A stretch of 6,250 bases of DNA, taken from the NCBI GenBank assembly GCA_025362535.1, contig JANYGE010000305.1, forward strand, positions 1-6,250, in the 5' to 3' direction. This document shows, piece by piece, positions 1 through 5,875 of the stretch (position 1 is its first letter; every line of letters begins with the position of its first letter). The position numbers and the translations under genes are program-made. The notes under the pieces were generated by a model that saw only the letters and a program-made list of their open reading frames with translations, did no database searches and was not told the origin of the DNA. This DNA comes from Hyphomicrobiales bacterium. Lineage in GTDB: Bacteria; Pseudomonadota; Alphaproteobacteria; Rhizobiales; Aestuariivirgaceae.

Positions 1-214
1 CGGGCAAGCGCTCACACATCACCGCCACAGGCTCTTCGCCATAGGTCGCAATCATATCGGAAAGGGCAGCAAAAATTGCAGCCGTGGCGATTGCATCAGG
101 ATCCAGCCCATCATAGATGGCCTCTTCCCAGGCTTCTAAGATAAAGCGTAAGGCGGCTTGCTTGGCCTCTTGGGGTGCGCGTTCTTGCGCATTTTCTTCT
201 GAATATTTGAACAT
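1..214 (-). CDS. Small acidic helical protein of unknown function (5' part only)
   Basis: This is an open frame on the minus strand, starting at the ATG at 214-212 and running off the window edge after 71 residues (begins MFKYSEENAQ, last visible residues MCERLP). An in-frame TAG lies five codons upstream of this ATG, so the start can move only slightly (two TTG codons intervene). The visible part has a polar, Glu/Gln-rich N-terminus of about 20 residues, then alanine-rich amphipathic helices (AAIFAALSDM around residues 45-54) and a YGEEPVAVMCERLP segment. There is no signal peptide or membrane helix. The pattern resembles short uncharacterised alphaproteobacterial proteins I have seen, but I cannot name a family. 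Upstream is a 123-bp gap carrying CtrA-like half-sites, so it probably has its own promoter. That the frame is coding is fairly likely; the function is unknown. Confidence 0.65.
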   Translation of the reverse strand, partial: MFKYSEENAQERAPQEAKQAALRFILEAWEEAIYDGLDPDAIATAAIFAALSDMIATYGEEPVAVMCERLP

Positions 215-262
215 CAATCTCAACGCCTATCTGCATCAGGGCCCACCCCCTCGGCAATAAAA

Positions 263-317
263 TTAACCTAGCAGGCCGCGTTAACCGCCTGCGAGTCATT
301 CCTTAAGTAAAGGTTAA
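263..317 (-). promoter_or_regulatory. Cluster of CtrA-like TTAACC / TTAA-N7-TTAA sites
   Basis: Four TTAA tetramers lie within 55 bp (263-266, 281-284, 303-306, 314-317). Three belong to the hexamer TTAACC: at 263-268 and 281-286 on the plus strand and at 317-312 on the minus strand. The last pair forms TTAAGTAAAGGTTAA (303-317), an exact TTAA-N7-TTAA. In Caulobacter and its relatives that spacing is the consensus binding site of the cell-cycle response regulator CtrA. The sites lie upstream of the minus-strand gene starting at 214 and downstream of the Nudix gene, so the partial gene is the natural target. The binding assignment is an inference from motif and spacing; no clear -35/-10 pair was identified. 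Confidence 0.4.
271..292 (-). terminator. Weak terminator-like hairpin after the Nudix gene
   Basis: Read on the minus strand, a 6-bp GCAGGC/GCCTGC stem encloses a 10-nt loop and is followed by TAGGTTAATTTTATTG (270-255), a T-rich but not pure-T tract. It begins 45 nt after the Nudix stop codon. The short stem and long loop make it a poor intrinsic terminator. The loop also contains the palindrome GTTAAC, so this segment may matter more as part of the CtrA-like cluster. Confidence 0.3.
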
Positions 318-337
318 TGGCCGCAGCAGAATTTATT

Positions 338-748
338 TCAAAGCGTCATAAAACGATCTGAAGCCGTAACAACGGCTGCAATGTTTGAAGCCAATGGCAA
401 TGCACCAATCCCATTCACATTCACCCAGCGCGCATCAGCGGCATCGCTGGCAGCGTGTAAATCACATCGAGGATCGCTCGCAAAATAGCAGGCAATAGCA
501 AAATGCACGTCAGCATGGATCACTTCATAGAGCCCAATCATTTGGCCGATATGAGCTGAAATCCCGCATTCCTCAGTCAGCTCGCGCAATGCGGCCACTA
601 CTGTGGTTTCGCCAAAGCGCACCTTGCCCCCCGGAAATGCCCATTTGCCAAGCCCCGGCGGCTTGCCCCGCTGCACCAGCAAAACTTCGTTACCACGCCT
701 CACGCAAGCAGATGCGGCAAGAATTGGCAATTGTTGAACAGGAATCAT
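338..748 (-). CDS. Nudix hydrolase (MutT / ADP-ribose pyrophosphatase-like)
   Basis: This is a 136-residue single-domain Nudix protein, a normal length for small MutT-like enzymes. A perfect Nudix box GX5EX7REUXEEXGU runs from G41 to I63, with RELTEECGI carrying the metal-binding glutamates. It is preceded by GKWAFPGG (residues 34-41) and an N-terminal strand EVLLVQRG, the arrangement of COG1051-type ADP-ribose/NADH pyrophosphatase-like enzymes. Such enzymes cleave nucleoside diphosphates linked to another moiety, with Mg2+, in the cytoplasm. The true substrate cannot be read from sequence. The ATG at 748-746 is the only Met start before the family's first strand; a GAGAAG at 764-759 is a distant ribosome-site candidate. 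It is divergent from the SRAP gene with only 17 bp between start codons. The hydrolase family is certain; the substrate is not. Confidence 0.93.
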   Translation of the reverse strand: MIPVQQLPILAASACVRRGNEVLLVQRGKPPGLGKWAFPGGKVRFGETTVVAALRELTEECGISAHIGQMIGLYEVIHADVHFAIACYFASDPRCDLHAASDAADARWVNVNGIGALPLASNIAAVVTASDRFMTL

Positions 749-759
749 GACGCTATGTT
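731..759 (+). promoter_or_regulatory. Candidate sigma-70 promoter for the SRAP gene, probably leaderless
   Basis: TTGTTG (731-736), a 17-bp spacer and TATGTT (754-759) form a plausible -35/-10 pair. The -10 ends 6 nt before the ATG at 766, so transcription would start at or within a base or two of the start codon. No Shine-Dalgarno sequence is visible before that ATG (the preceding bases are GTTCTTCTC), which agrees with a leaderless mRNA. The -35 box lies inside the start of the oppositely oriented Nudix gene. Confidence 0.35.
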
Positions 760-765
760 CTTCTC

Positions 766-1428
766 ATGTGTGGTCTTTATAGTTTCCGCAAATCGCCAGA
801 AGAAACAAGGTCGCTGTTCAATTATTTGCAGCAGCCCAATTTTCCACCACGCCAATATATAACTCCAGGTTCACCCATTGCCATTGTGCGAGCAGGCCAA
901 GATAGAAAGCCAGAATTCGCACTGGTGCGCTGGGGCTTTGTGCCTTCTTGGACCAAAGAAATGCAACCAGGCCGCCCGCTCATCAATGCCCGCTGCGAAA
1001 CAGTGTATGAAAAACCGAGTTTCAAGAACGCCATCCGCCGCAGGCGCTGTCTATTTCCAACTGATGGTTTTTATGAATGGCAAGGTGATGCGCCTGGCAA
1101 AAAACAGGCCTATTTCATTCACCGCGCTGATCACAGCCTCTTCGCATTCGGTGGCATTTGGGAACATTGGATGGCCGCTGATGGCTCTGAATTAGAATCA
1201 GCCGCCATGCTCACCGCTGAACCTAATCTGCCAGTGGCCACGATTCGTGATCGCAGCCCCGTTGTCATTGAGCCTGAAAATTTTTCGCGCTGGCTTGATG
1301 GCAACGAAGAACAGGTGCAGGACTTATTATATGCTCCACCTGATCACTATTGGACCATGGAAAAAACCACCATCGCCCGCAATGCGCCACCCGAAAAACC
1401 ACCTTCGCCACAAATGAGTTTTATTTAA
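766..1428 (+). CDS. yedK: SRAP/YedK-HMCES family protein (abasic-site sensor) with His-to-Arg active-site change
   Basis: This is a 220-residue single SRAP domain, the usual bacterial length. After removal of Met1 the N-terminal residue is Cys2, which in YedK/HMCES forms a thiazolidine crosslink to abasic sites in single-stranded DNA. Family motifs visible in order are MCGLYS (1-6), PRQYITPGSP (28-37), RWGFVPSW (55-62), INARCETV (73-80, with the active-site Asn at 74), GFYEW (101-105, with the active-site Glu at 104), FGGIWE (128-133) and LTAEPNLPVATIRDRSPVVI (149-168). In that last motif the family normally reads I-H-x-R-x-P; the His (H160 in E. coli YedK) is Arg161 here (codon CGT, 1246-1248). 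Position 4 is Leu rather than the common Arg. The gene starts 17 bp from a divergent Nudix gene, possibly leaderless, and its stop overlaps the next gene's ATG (TAATG). Family assignment is secure; the effect of the substitution is unknown. Confidence 0.95.
   Translation: MCGLYSFRKSPEETRSLFNYLQQPNFPPRQYITPGSPIAIVRAGQDRKPEFALVRWGFVPSWTKEMQPGRPLINARCETVYEKPSFKNAIRRRRCLFPTDGFYEWQGDAPGKKQAYFIHRADHSLFAFGGIWEHWMAADGSELESAAMLTAEPNLPVATIRDRSPVVIEPENFSRWLDGNEEQVQDLLYAPPDHYWTMEKTTIARNAPPEKPPSPQMSFI
776..781 (-). promoter_or_regulatory. Candidate -10 element (TATAAA) for the Nudix gene
   Basis: On the minus strand TATAAA occurs at 781-776, inside the first codons of the SRAP gene. It would place a start near 769 and give the Nudix mRNA a leader of about 20 nt that includes GAGAAG (764-759). 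Only a poor -35 match is visible 17-18 bp upstream. If real, this promoter overlaps the SRAP promoter and the two would compete. Confidence 0.25.
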
Positions 1429-2315
1429 TGACCGATCATCTCCGCATACTCACCCCTCACAAAAACATTCTGGCATTTTACGATGGCCGTGTGGAAGGCT
1501 ATCGCTTTTTGCCGGAAGATAATTGGGTTGATGACGGCGCGCTTTCTCTCGGCATTGCCAGTTACGTGATTATCAGTGGCGATGAAGCCTTGGTCTATGA
1601 CACCCACATATCGCCAACCTATGGCGCTTATATCCGTGACCATCTCAAAGGGCTCGGCATTAAAAAAATCACGGTGCTCTTAAGCCATTGGCATTTGGAC
1701 CATGTCGCAGGCACAAAACTATTTGCGGATTGCGTGGTGATTGCCAACAAAAAGACGGCAGCCCATCTCGCCCACCATAAAGCCGCCATCGAGGATGGTT
1801 CGTATCACGGCTTGCCCGTCATCAACCCGCTCATCTTGCCCACCCAAACGTTTGAGGGAGAAATGAATTTCAAACTTGGCGATCTGAACTTGGTTTTCAT
1901 CGAAGCCAATATTCACAGTGATGATGCAACGGTTGTGTGGATTGATGAGATGGAAATTCTGCTGGCGGGCGACACCATGGAAGACACTGTCACCTACGTG
2001 GGCGAGCCGCAAGATTTTGAAACCCACTTAGCAGATTTAGACCGCCTCTGGGCGTTGGCCCCAAACCGCATTCTGCCCAACCACGGTGATCCCGAAATCA
2101 TTGCCTTGGGTGGTTACGAAAAAACTCTCATCCGCGCCACCCAGCAATATATCAGAATGCTAAAGCGCTGCGCCACCGAACCCGATTTGCGCGAAAAGCC
2201 ATTGCAGGAAATCATCGCTGGACCTCTGCAAATGGGCTGGGTGAATTTGTTTGGCCCTTATGAAGCTGTCCATCAGCAGAATGTGAAGCGGGTGCTTGAG
2301 GCGAAGTTAAGCTGA
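1428..2315 (+). CDS. Metallo-beta-lactamase-fold hydrolase, substrate unknown
   Basis: This is a 295-residue protein whose N-terminal two thirds is a metallo-beta-lactamase fold. Metal ligands visible are the SHWHLDH motif (H87, H89, D91, H92), H163 in NIHSDD, D182 in AGDTMED and H219 in LPNHGD, a complete two-metal site. The last 70 or so residues form a helical tail with charged and aromatic residues. There is no signal peptide, so it is probably cytoplasmic. The fold covers glyoxalase II, lactonases, sulfatases and nucleases; there is no beta-CASP insertion that would indicate a nucleic-acid enzyme. I chose the ATG at 1428 because it overlaps the upstream stop as TAATG, and because the 26-codon in-frame extension to 1350 lies inside the SRAP coding sequence. 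Translation is likely coupled to the SRAP gene. The 3' end overlaps that of the opposing FAD oxidase gene. Confidence 0.9.
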   Translation: MTDHLRILTPHKNILAFYDGRVEGYRFLPEDNWVDDGALSLGIASYVIISGDEALVYDTHISPTYGAYIRDHLKGLGIKKITVLLSHWHLDHVAGTKLFADCVVIANKKTAAHLAHHKAAIEDGSYHGLPVINPLILPTQTFEGEMNFKLGDLNLVFIEANIHSDDATVVWIDEMEILLAGDTMEDTVTYVGEPQDFETHLADLDRLWALAPNRILPNHGDPEIIALGGYEKTLIRATQQYIRMLKRCATEPDLREKPLQEIIAGPLQMGWVNLFGPYEAVHQQNVKRVLEAKLS

Positions 2316-3704
2316 AGGCAAAACCTTGCCCGGATTCAGTATCCCCTTGGGGTCGAGCAGCGCCTTTAGACCGCGCATCATATCAAGCTCCACCGGCGCT
2401 TTGATTTTCAGCATATCATCGCGCTTCAATTGTCCAATGCCATGTTCAGCACTGATCGAGCCGCCGTGCTTCAGCACCACATCAAACACCGCCCAATTCA
2501 TCTCGTGCCATTGATCTAAGAATTCTTGTTTATGCATGCCCACAGGCTGCGTCACATTAAAGTGCATATTGCCATCGCCCATATGGCCAAAGCACATGAG
2601 GCGCGCACTGGGCATAAAGCGTTGCACGGCGGCAGCACCTTCCTCAATAAATTTTGGAATATGCGAAACTGGCACGGACACATCATGCTTGATTGAACCA
2701 CCTTCATGCTTCTGTGATTCTGGCATTAACTCGCGAATGGCCCACAGCGCTTGGCGCTGTGCTTCAGATTGCGCTAGACTAGCATCAGTCACAAGACCAC
2801 GCTCCATGGCCAATTCCAAAATCTGTTCAAAACTGTCTGCCGTTGCATCGGCCAGCTCAGTCAAAACAAACCATGGCGAAGGCGTTTGGATGGGGTGTGT
2901 TACCCCCATATGTTTCACGGTAAAATCCATGCCAATCTGTGGCATTAATTCAAAGGCCACCACGCGGTTGCCGCTTTCAGCCTTCACCAGCGCCAGCAAA
3001 TCAACTGCCGCTTGGGGCGAGGGCACGGCGATGAAAGCCGTATCATAGCGGCGTGGCCGTGGATAGAGTTTCAAAACGGCAGCGGTGATAATGCCGAGGG
3101 TGCCTTCAGCCCCAATAAACAGATCGCGAAGATAATACCCGGTATTATCCTTGCGGAGCTTTTTCAGCCCATTCCAAATGCGGCCATCGGCTAACACCAC
3201 CTCAAGTCCCAAACACAAATCCCGCGCATTGCCATAAGCCAACACATTAAGGCCACCTGCATTGGACGATAAATTCCCGCCAATCCGGCAGGATCCTTCC
3301 GATGCCAAGCTGAGCGGAAATAAACGATCCACAGCATCCGCCGCAGTTTGAACCGACTTTAGAATAACGCCAGCTTCTACTGTAATGGTGTAATCTGCTG
3401 CATCAACCTCAATAATCTTGGTCATGCGGTCGAGCGACAACAGAATTTCCTGTCCTGTCGGCACCTGCCCACCCACCAATCCCGTATTGCCAGATTGCGG
3501 CACAACCGCTGTTCCCGTCTCGTGACACAAAGCTAAAATCTGCGACACTTCATTGGTGCAGGAAGGCCGTAACACCAGCGGAGATTTCCCCGGCCAAAGA
3601 TCACGCCGCTCTTCCATATAGGCCTGCATATCGTGCACATCCGTGATGGCGTTTTTCGCACCGACAATGGCGATAAGTTTTTGCAGTGTGTCTTGGCTTA
3701 TCAT
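2307..3704 (-). CDS. FAD-linked oxidase, GlcD / D-2-hydroxyglutarate dehydrogenase-like
   Basis: This is a 465-residue flavoenzyme, typical for the D-2-hydroxyacid dehydrogenase (GlcD, D2HGDH, D-lactate dehydrogenase) group. The PCMH-type FAD-binding domain covers about residues 35-220, with PQSGNTGLVGG (69-79), GSCRIGGNLSSNAGG (137-151) and IGAEGTLGII (197-206). The C-terminal FAD-oxidase domain has the metal site FGHMGDGNMHFN (372-383: H374, H381, N383) and SAEHGIG (418-424: E420, H421), ending in DPKGILNPGK (451-460). R324 and K339 have the same 15-residue spacing as the substrate-binding Arg and Lys of human D2HGDH. The expected reaction is oxidation of a D-2-hydroxy acid to the 2-oxo acid with electrons passed to an acceptor; D-2-hydroxyglutarate or D-lactate are the best guesses. 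Its ATG overlaps the sua5 stop (ATGA), so it is the second gene of that operon. The 3' end overlaps the converging metallo-hydrolase gene by 9 bp. Confidence 0.93.
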   Translation of the reverse strand: MISQDTLQKLIAIVGAKNAITDVHDMQAYMEERRDLWPGKSPLVLRPSCTNEVSQILALCHETGTAVVPQSGNTGLVGGQVPTGQEILLSLDRMTKIIEVDAADYTITVEAGVILKSVQTAADAVDRLFPLSLASEGSCRIGGNLSSNAGGLNVLAYGNARDLCLGLEVVLADGRIWNGLKKLRKDNTGYYLRDLFIGAEGTLGIITAAVLKLYPRPRRYDTAFIAVPSPQAAVDLLALVKAESGNRVVAFELMPQIGMDFTVKHMGVTHPIQTPSPWFVLTELADATADSFEQILELAMERGLVTDASLAQSEAQRQALWAIRELMPESQKHEGGSIKHDVSVPVSHIPKFIEEGAAAVQRFMPSARLMCFGHMGDGNMHFNVTQPVGMHKQEFLDQWHEMNWAVFDVVLKHGGSISAEHGIGQLKRDDMLKIKAPVELDMMRGLKALLDPKGILNPGKVLPSA

Positions 3705-4615
3705 CGTGGTGCAGCGGCCCTCTTCAACCGATCATTGATGGCTTCACCTAAACCAGAATGCGGAATGGGAGCAACCGCAATGCACTTAGGCTTTAAGGCA
3801 TCAATCTCATGGAGCATCCGAAACAGGTTGGCTGCCGCTTCTACAACATCACCAGAAGGCGAAAGATTATGCGCTCCACCTGAGGCGCCAAACCCCAGAT
3901 AAACTTCACCAACCTCTGCCTGCACGGCATTCAAGCGCATCTCAGCATGTGGAGCATAATGGCTTTCAAGCTGGCCCGGCGAATGCAACGCGCCACCAGT
4001 TTCAGCATCTTCAAGCGCAAACCCCAATGCGCTTTCAATGGTCTCACGCGCCAAGCCGCCGGGGCGGAGCAATCGTGGGCGATCAAGCAAACTCACTACT
4101 GTTGATTCCACCCCAACAGCACAAGCCCCTCCATCTAAAATCATATCCGGCGTTAATCCGGCTCGCACATGGGCCGCCGTCGTCGGGCTAATGCGTCCCG
4201 AGGGGTTGGCGCTGGGTGCCACCACGGGCCGCCCCACGGCACGCAAGAGTTCTAAAGCAATGGGATGGGCTGGCACCCGCAGCGCCAGGCTTGGCAAACC
4301 TGCCGAAGCCAATAATGAAACCGGGCAATCCGCCCGCCGCGGCACCACCAGTGTCAAAGGCCCGGGCCAAAACCGTGCCGCAAGCTTCAAAGCATCAGCC
4401 GAAAATTTACCCAGAGCAAACGCTGCCTCCACATCAACCACATGGGTAATCAGAGGGTTAAACTGCGGGCGGCCCTTGGCAGCATAGATTTTGGCCACGG
4501 CATGATCTTGCGTGGCATCAGCTCCCAATCCGTAAACCGTCTCGGTGGGAAAGGCCACAAGGCCACCCGCCAAAATCAAGGCAGCAGCTGTCGCAATATC
4601 ATTGGCACTGGTCAT
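3701..4615 (-). CDS. sua5: L-threonylcarbamoyladenylate synthase, Sua5 type
   Basis: This is a 304-residue protein with the two-domain Sua5 layout. An N-terminal YrdC domain (about residues 5-200) makes threonylcarbamoyl-AMP from threonine, bicarbonate and ATP, the first step of t6A37 modification of ANN-decoding tRNAs. The small C-terminal Sua5 domain starts near residue 222. Visible motifs are FPTETVYGLGADA (22-34), the KxR active-site motif in AAKGRP (K47, R49), FNPLI (52-56), FWPGPLTLV (82-90), APSANPSG (133-140) and GVESTVV (168-174). The interdomain linker HSPGQLESHYAP (211-222) is the Sua5-specific loop that covers the active site, which separates it from short TsaC/YrdC enzymes. The ATG at 4615 gives the expected N-terminus; no Shine-Dalgarno precedes it, and a -10-like TATAGC lies 7 nt upstream, suggesting a leaderless mRNA. 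The FAD oxidase gene follows with an ATGA overlap. Confidence 0.96.
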   Translation of the reverse strand: MTSANDIATAAALILAGGLVAFPTETVYGLGADATQDHAVAKIYAAKGRPQFNPLITHVVDVEAAFALGKFSADALKLAARFWPGPLTLVVPRRADCPVSLLASAGLPSLALRVPAHPIALELLRAVGRPVVAPSANPSGRISPTTAAHVRAGLTPDMILDGGACAVGVESTVVSLLDRPRLLRPGGLARETIESALGFALEDAETGGALHSPGQLESHYAPHAEMRLNAVQAEVGEVYLGFGASGGAHNLSPSGDVVEAAANLFRMLHEIDALKPKCIAVAPIPHSGLGEAINDRLKRAAAPR

Positions 4616-4630
4616 AGCAAGCGCTATAGC
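4602..4630 (+). promoter_or_regulatory. Candidate sigma-70 promoter for the HDAC-xseB-tlyA operon
   Basis: TTGGCA (4602-4607), a 17-bp spacer and TATAGC (4625-4630) make a good -35/-10 pair. It would start transcription near 4637 and give a leader of about 25 nt before the ATG at 4662. The -35 box lies inside the first codons of the oppositely oriented sua5. The leader has only a weak GAG (4646-4648) as a possible ribosome site. Confidence 0.45.
4623..4628 (-). promoter_or_regulatory. Minus-strand -10 element of sua5, shared with the divergent promoter
   Basis: The palindrome GCTATAGC (4623-4630) reads TATAGC on both strands. On the minus strand that hexamer ends 7 nt before the sua5 ATG at 4615, a spacing that would start the mRNA at the A of the start codon. 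No convincing minus-strand -35 box is visible 16-18 bp upstream, so it would be a weaker promoter than the plus-strand one. Confidence 0.35.
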
Positions 4631-4661
4631 ATCACCGTTAAATTTGAGCTACCCAACAGCC

Positions 4662-5630
4662 ATGGCCACCTTTGTTTTTTCCCATCCCGCCTCAATGGCG
4701 CATGTCACCCCAGACGGGCACCCTGAACGTATAGATCGTATCAGGGCGGTGCATGATGTGCTGCGCTCACCCCATTTTAAATCCATCGTGCACCGTGAAG
4801 CCCCTTTGGGCCGCGCTGAAGATATTATCCGCGCCCACACTGAAGAGCATTACCAACATATTTTGGCTTCAGCACCTGAACATGGTTTTGAATATCTCGA
4901 TTCAGATACTATAATGTCTGAAGGTTCCCTCGCTGCAGCCTTGCGCGCGGTAGGTGGGGCCAATGCCGCAGTGGATTCAGTATTCAAAGGCGAAGCGCAG
5001 AATGCTTTCCTCGCCATGCGCCCACCCGGTCATCATGCCGAGCATAACCGCGCCATGGGTTTTTGTATGTTCAACCAAGCTGCCATTGCGGCGCACTATG
5101 CACGTCACACGCATGGGGCCGAGCGCGTGGCGGTGATTGATTTTGATGTGCACCATGGCAATGGCACACAAGATATTTTCTGGTCAGATGCCGATTTGTT
5201 TTATGGTTCCACCCACCAAATGCCGCTCTATCCCGGCTCAGGTGCGGCCAGCGAAACCGGTGTTGGAAATATCTTTAACGCGCCACTCAAAGCGGGTGAT
5301 GATGGCAAAGCCTTTCGCATCGCCATGCAAAACAAAATCCTTACCAACCTCAATGCTTTTGAGCCAGATCTCATTATCATCTCGGCTGGTTTTGATGGGC
5401 ATGTGCGCGACCCGCTTGGGTCGCTTGAGCTGGTTGAAGAAGATTTCGCTTGGATCACGTTGCAGCTGATGGAAATTGCAGACACACATTGTGAAGGTCG
5501 AATTGTTTCAGTGCTGGAAGGCGGCTATGATCTGCAAGGGCTGGCTGGTGGTGTGGGCATTCACTTGCAAGCGCTGATGCATGGCTCCGCCGTGATGGGC
5601 GATGATGAAGAAGAAAACGAGGAAGACTAA
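4662..5630 (+). CDS. Histone deacetylase-family amidohydrolase (class II type)
   Basis: This is a 322-residue zinc-dependent arginase/deacetylase-fold enzyme, close to the usual length of bacterial HDAC-like amidohydrolases. Visible motifs are [13 protein letters not shown] (18-30), [19 protein letters not shown] (120-138, catalytic His pair H124/H125), [11 protein letters not shown] (160-170, zinc ligands D162 and H164), SAGFDGH (241-247, zinc ligand D245) and LEGGYD (285-290, transition-state Tyr289 in the class II EGGY form). It should remove acyl groups from lysine or a small amine such as a polyamine; the physiological substrate is not readable. The start at 4662 fits the family N-terminus; an in-frame extension to 4545 is discounted because it runs antisense through the sua5 start. 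The C-terminus is strongly acidic (DDEEENEED), and the same bases supply the ribosome site of xseB. It is the first gene of an operon with xseB and tlyA. Confidence 0.94.
   Translation: MATFVFSHPASMAHVTPDGHPERIDRIRAVHDVLRSPHFKSIVHREAPLGRAEDIIRAHTEEHYQHILASAPEHGFEYLDSDTIMSEGSLAAALRAVGGANAAVDSVFKGEAQNAFLAMRPPGHHAEHNRAMGFCMFNQAAIAAHYARHTHGAERVAVIDFDVHHGNGTQDIFWSDADLFYGSTHQMPLYPGSGAASETGVGNIFNAPLKAGDDGKAFRIAMQNKILTNLNAFEPDLIIISAGFDGHVRDPLGSLELVEEDFAWITLQLMEIADTHCEGRIVSVLEGGYDLQGLAGGVGIHLQALMHGSAVMGDDEEENEED
5619..5625 (+). promoter_or_regulatory. Ribosome binding site of xseB inside the deacetylase tail
   Basis: GAGGAAG (5619-5625) stands 4 nt before the xseB ATG at 5630 (6 nt from the AGGA core). 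It is the only strong Shine-Dalgarno sequence in the window. The same bases encode the last acidic residues of the deacetylase. Confidence 0.7.
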
Positions 5631-5875
5631 TGGCTGATGAACTCGATATTAAAACCCTCTCCTTCGAAAAGGCTTTGGCGCTGCTCGAAGAGATCGTCGC
5701 CAAATTGGAATCAGGCCGCGTTGACCTTGAAGAATCGATCAAGATTTATGAGCGTGGCGAAGCGCTGCGCAAACATTGCGAAACCAAACTCGCTGAAGCC
5801 GAAGCCCGTATTGAAAAAATTACCCTTGGTGCAAATGGCAAACCCACTGGCACTGCTCCTCTGGATGTCGAGTGA
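5630..5875 (+). CDS. xseB: Exodeoxyribonuclease VII small subunit
   Basis: This is an 81-residue protein of the size expected for XseB. It has the family pattern [20 protein letters not shown] (residues 10-29), then [34 protein letters not shown] (31-64), a helical hairpin rich in Leu/Glu, and a short disordered tail. Several XseB copies wrap around the coiled-coil arm of one XseA to form exonuclease VII, which degrades single-stranded DNA to oligonucleotides in repair and recombination. xseA is not in this window, which is usual since the two genes are generally unlinked. The ATG shares its A with the deacetylase stop (TAATG), and a good GAGGAAG precedes it. Its TGA overlaps the GTG of tlyA. 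Confidence 0.95.
   Translation: MADELDIKTLSFEKALALLEEIVAKLESGRVDLEESIKIYERGEALRKHCETKLAEAEARIEKITLGANGKPTGTAPLDVE

Noticed and set aside
111..299. Minus-strand frame of 62 codons across the start of the partial gene and its upstream region
   Set aside because: Arg-rich low-complexity product with no family character; it overlaps the more protein-like frame starting at 214.
736..771. Possible LexA (SOS) box near the SRAP start, from GAAC (736-739) and GTTC (757-760)
   Set aside because: The alphaproteobacterial form needs a direct repeat GTTC-N7-GTTC or GAAC-N7-GAAC; neither tetramer has a partner at that spacing.
1350..1427. 26-codon upstream extension of the metallo-hydrolase
   Set aside because: It lies fully within the SRAP coding sequence in another frame; the TAATG junction gives a natural start at 1428.
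2317..2330. GGCAA/TTGCC hairpin just after the metallo-hydrolase stop as a terminator
   Set aside because: The stem is only 5 bp and no T-run follows on either strand; it is within the FAD oxidase coding sequence.
2536..3048. 170-codon plus-strand frame opposite the FAD oxidase gene
   Set aside because: Ser/Cys-rich antisense shadow of a well-supported gene, with no recognisable domain.
4038..4487. Long plus-strand frame opposite sua5
   Set aside because: It is a shadow of the sua5 codons, with Pro/Ala/Arg-rich composition and no motif, while sua5 is unmistakable on the other strand.
4545..4661. In-frame N-terminal extension of the deacetylase that looks like a signal peptide (hydrophobic Ala/Leu/Ile run ending in ASAIAS)
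   Set aside because: It is the antisense of the sua5 N-terminal coding region and start, the candidate promoter lies inside it, and the family N-terminus begins at the ATG at 4662.
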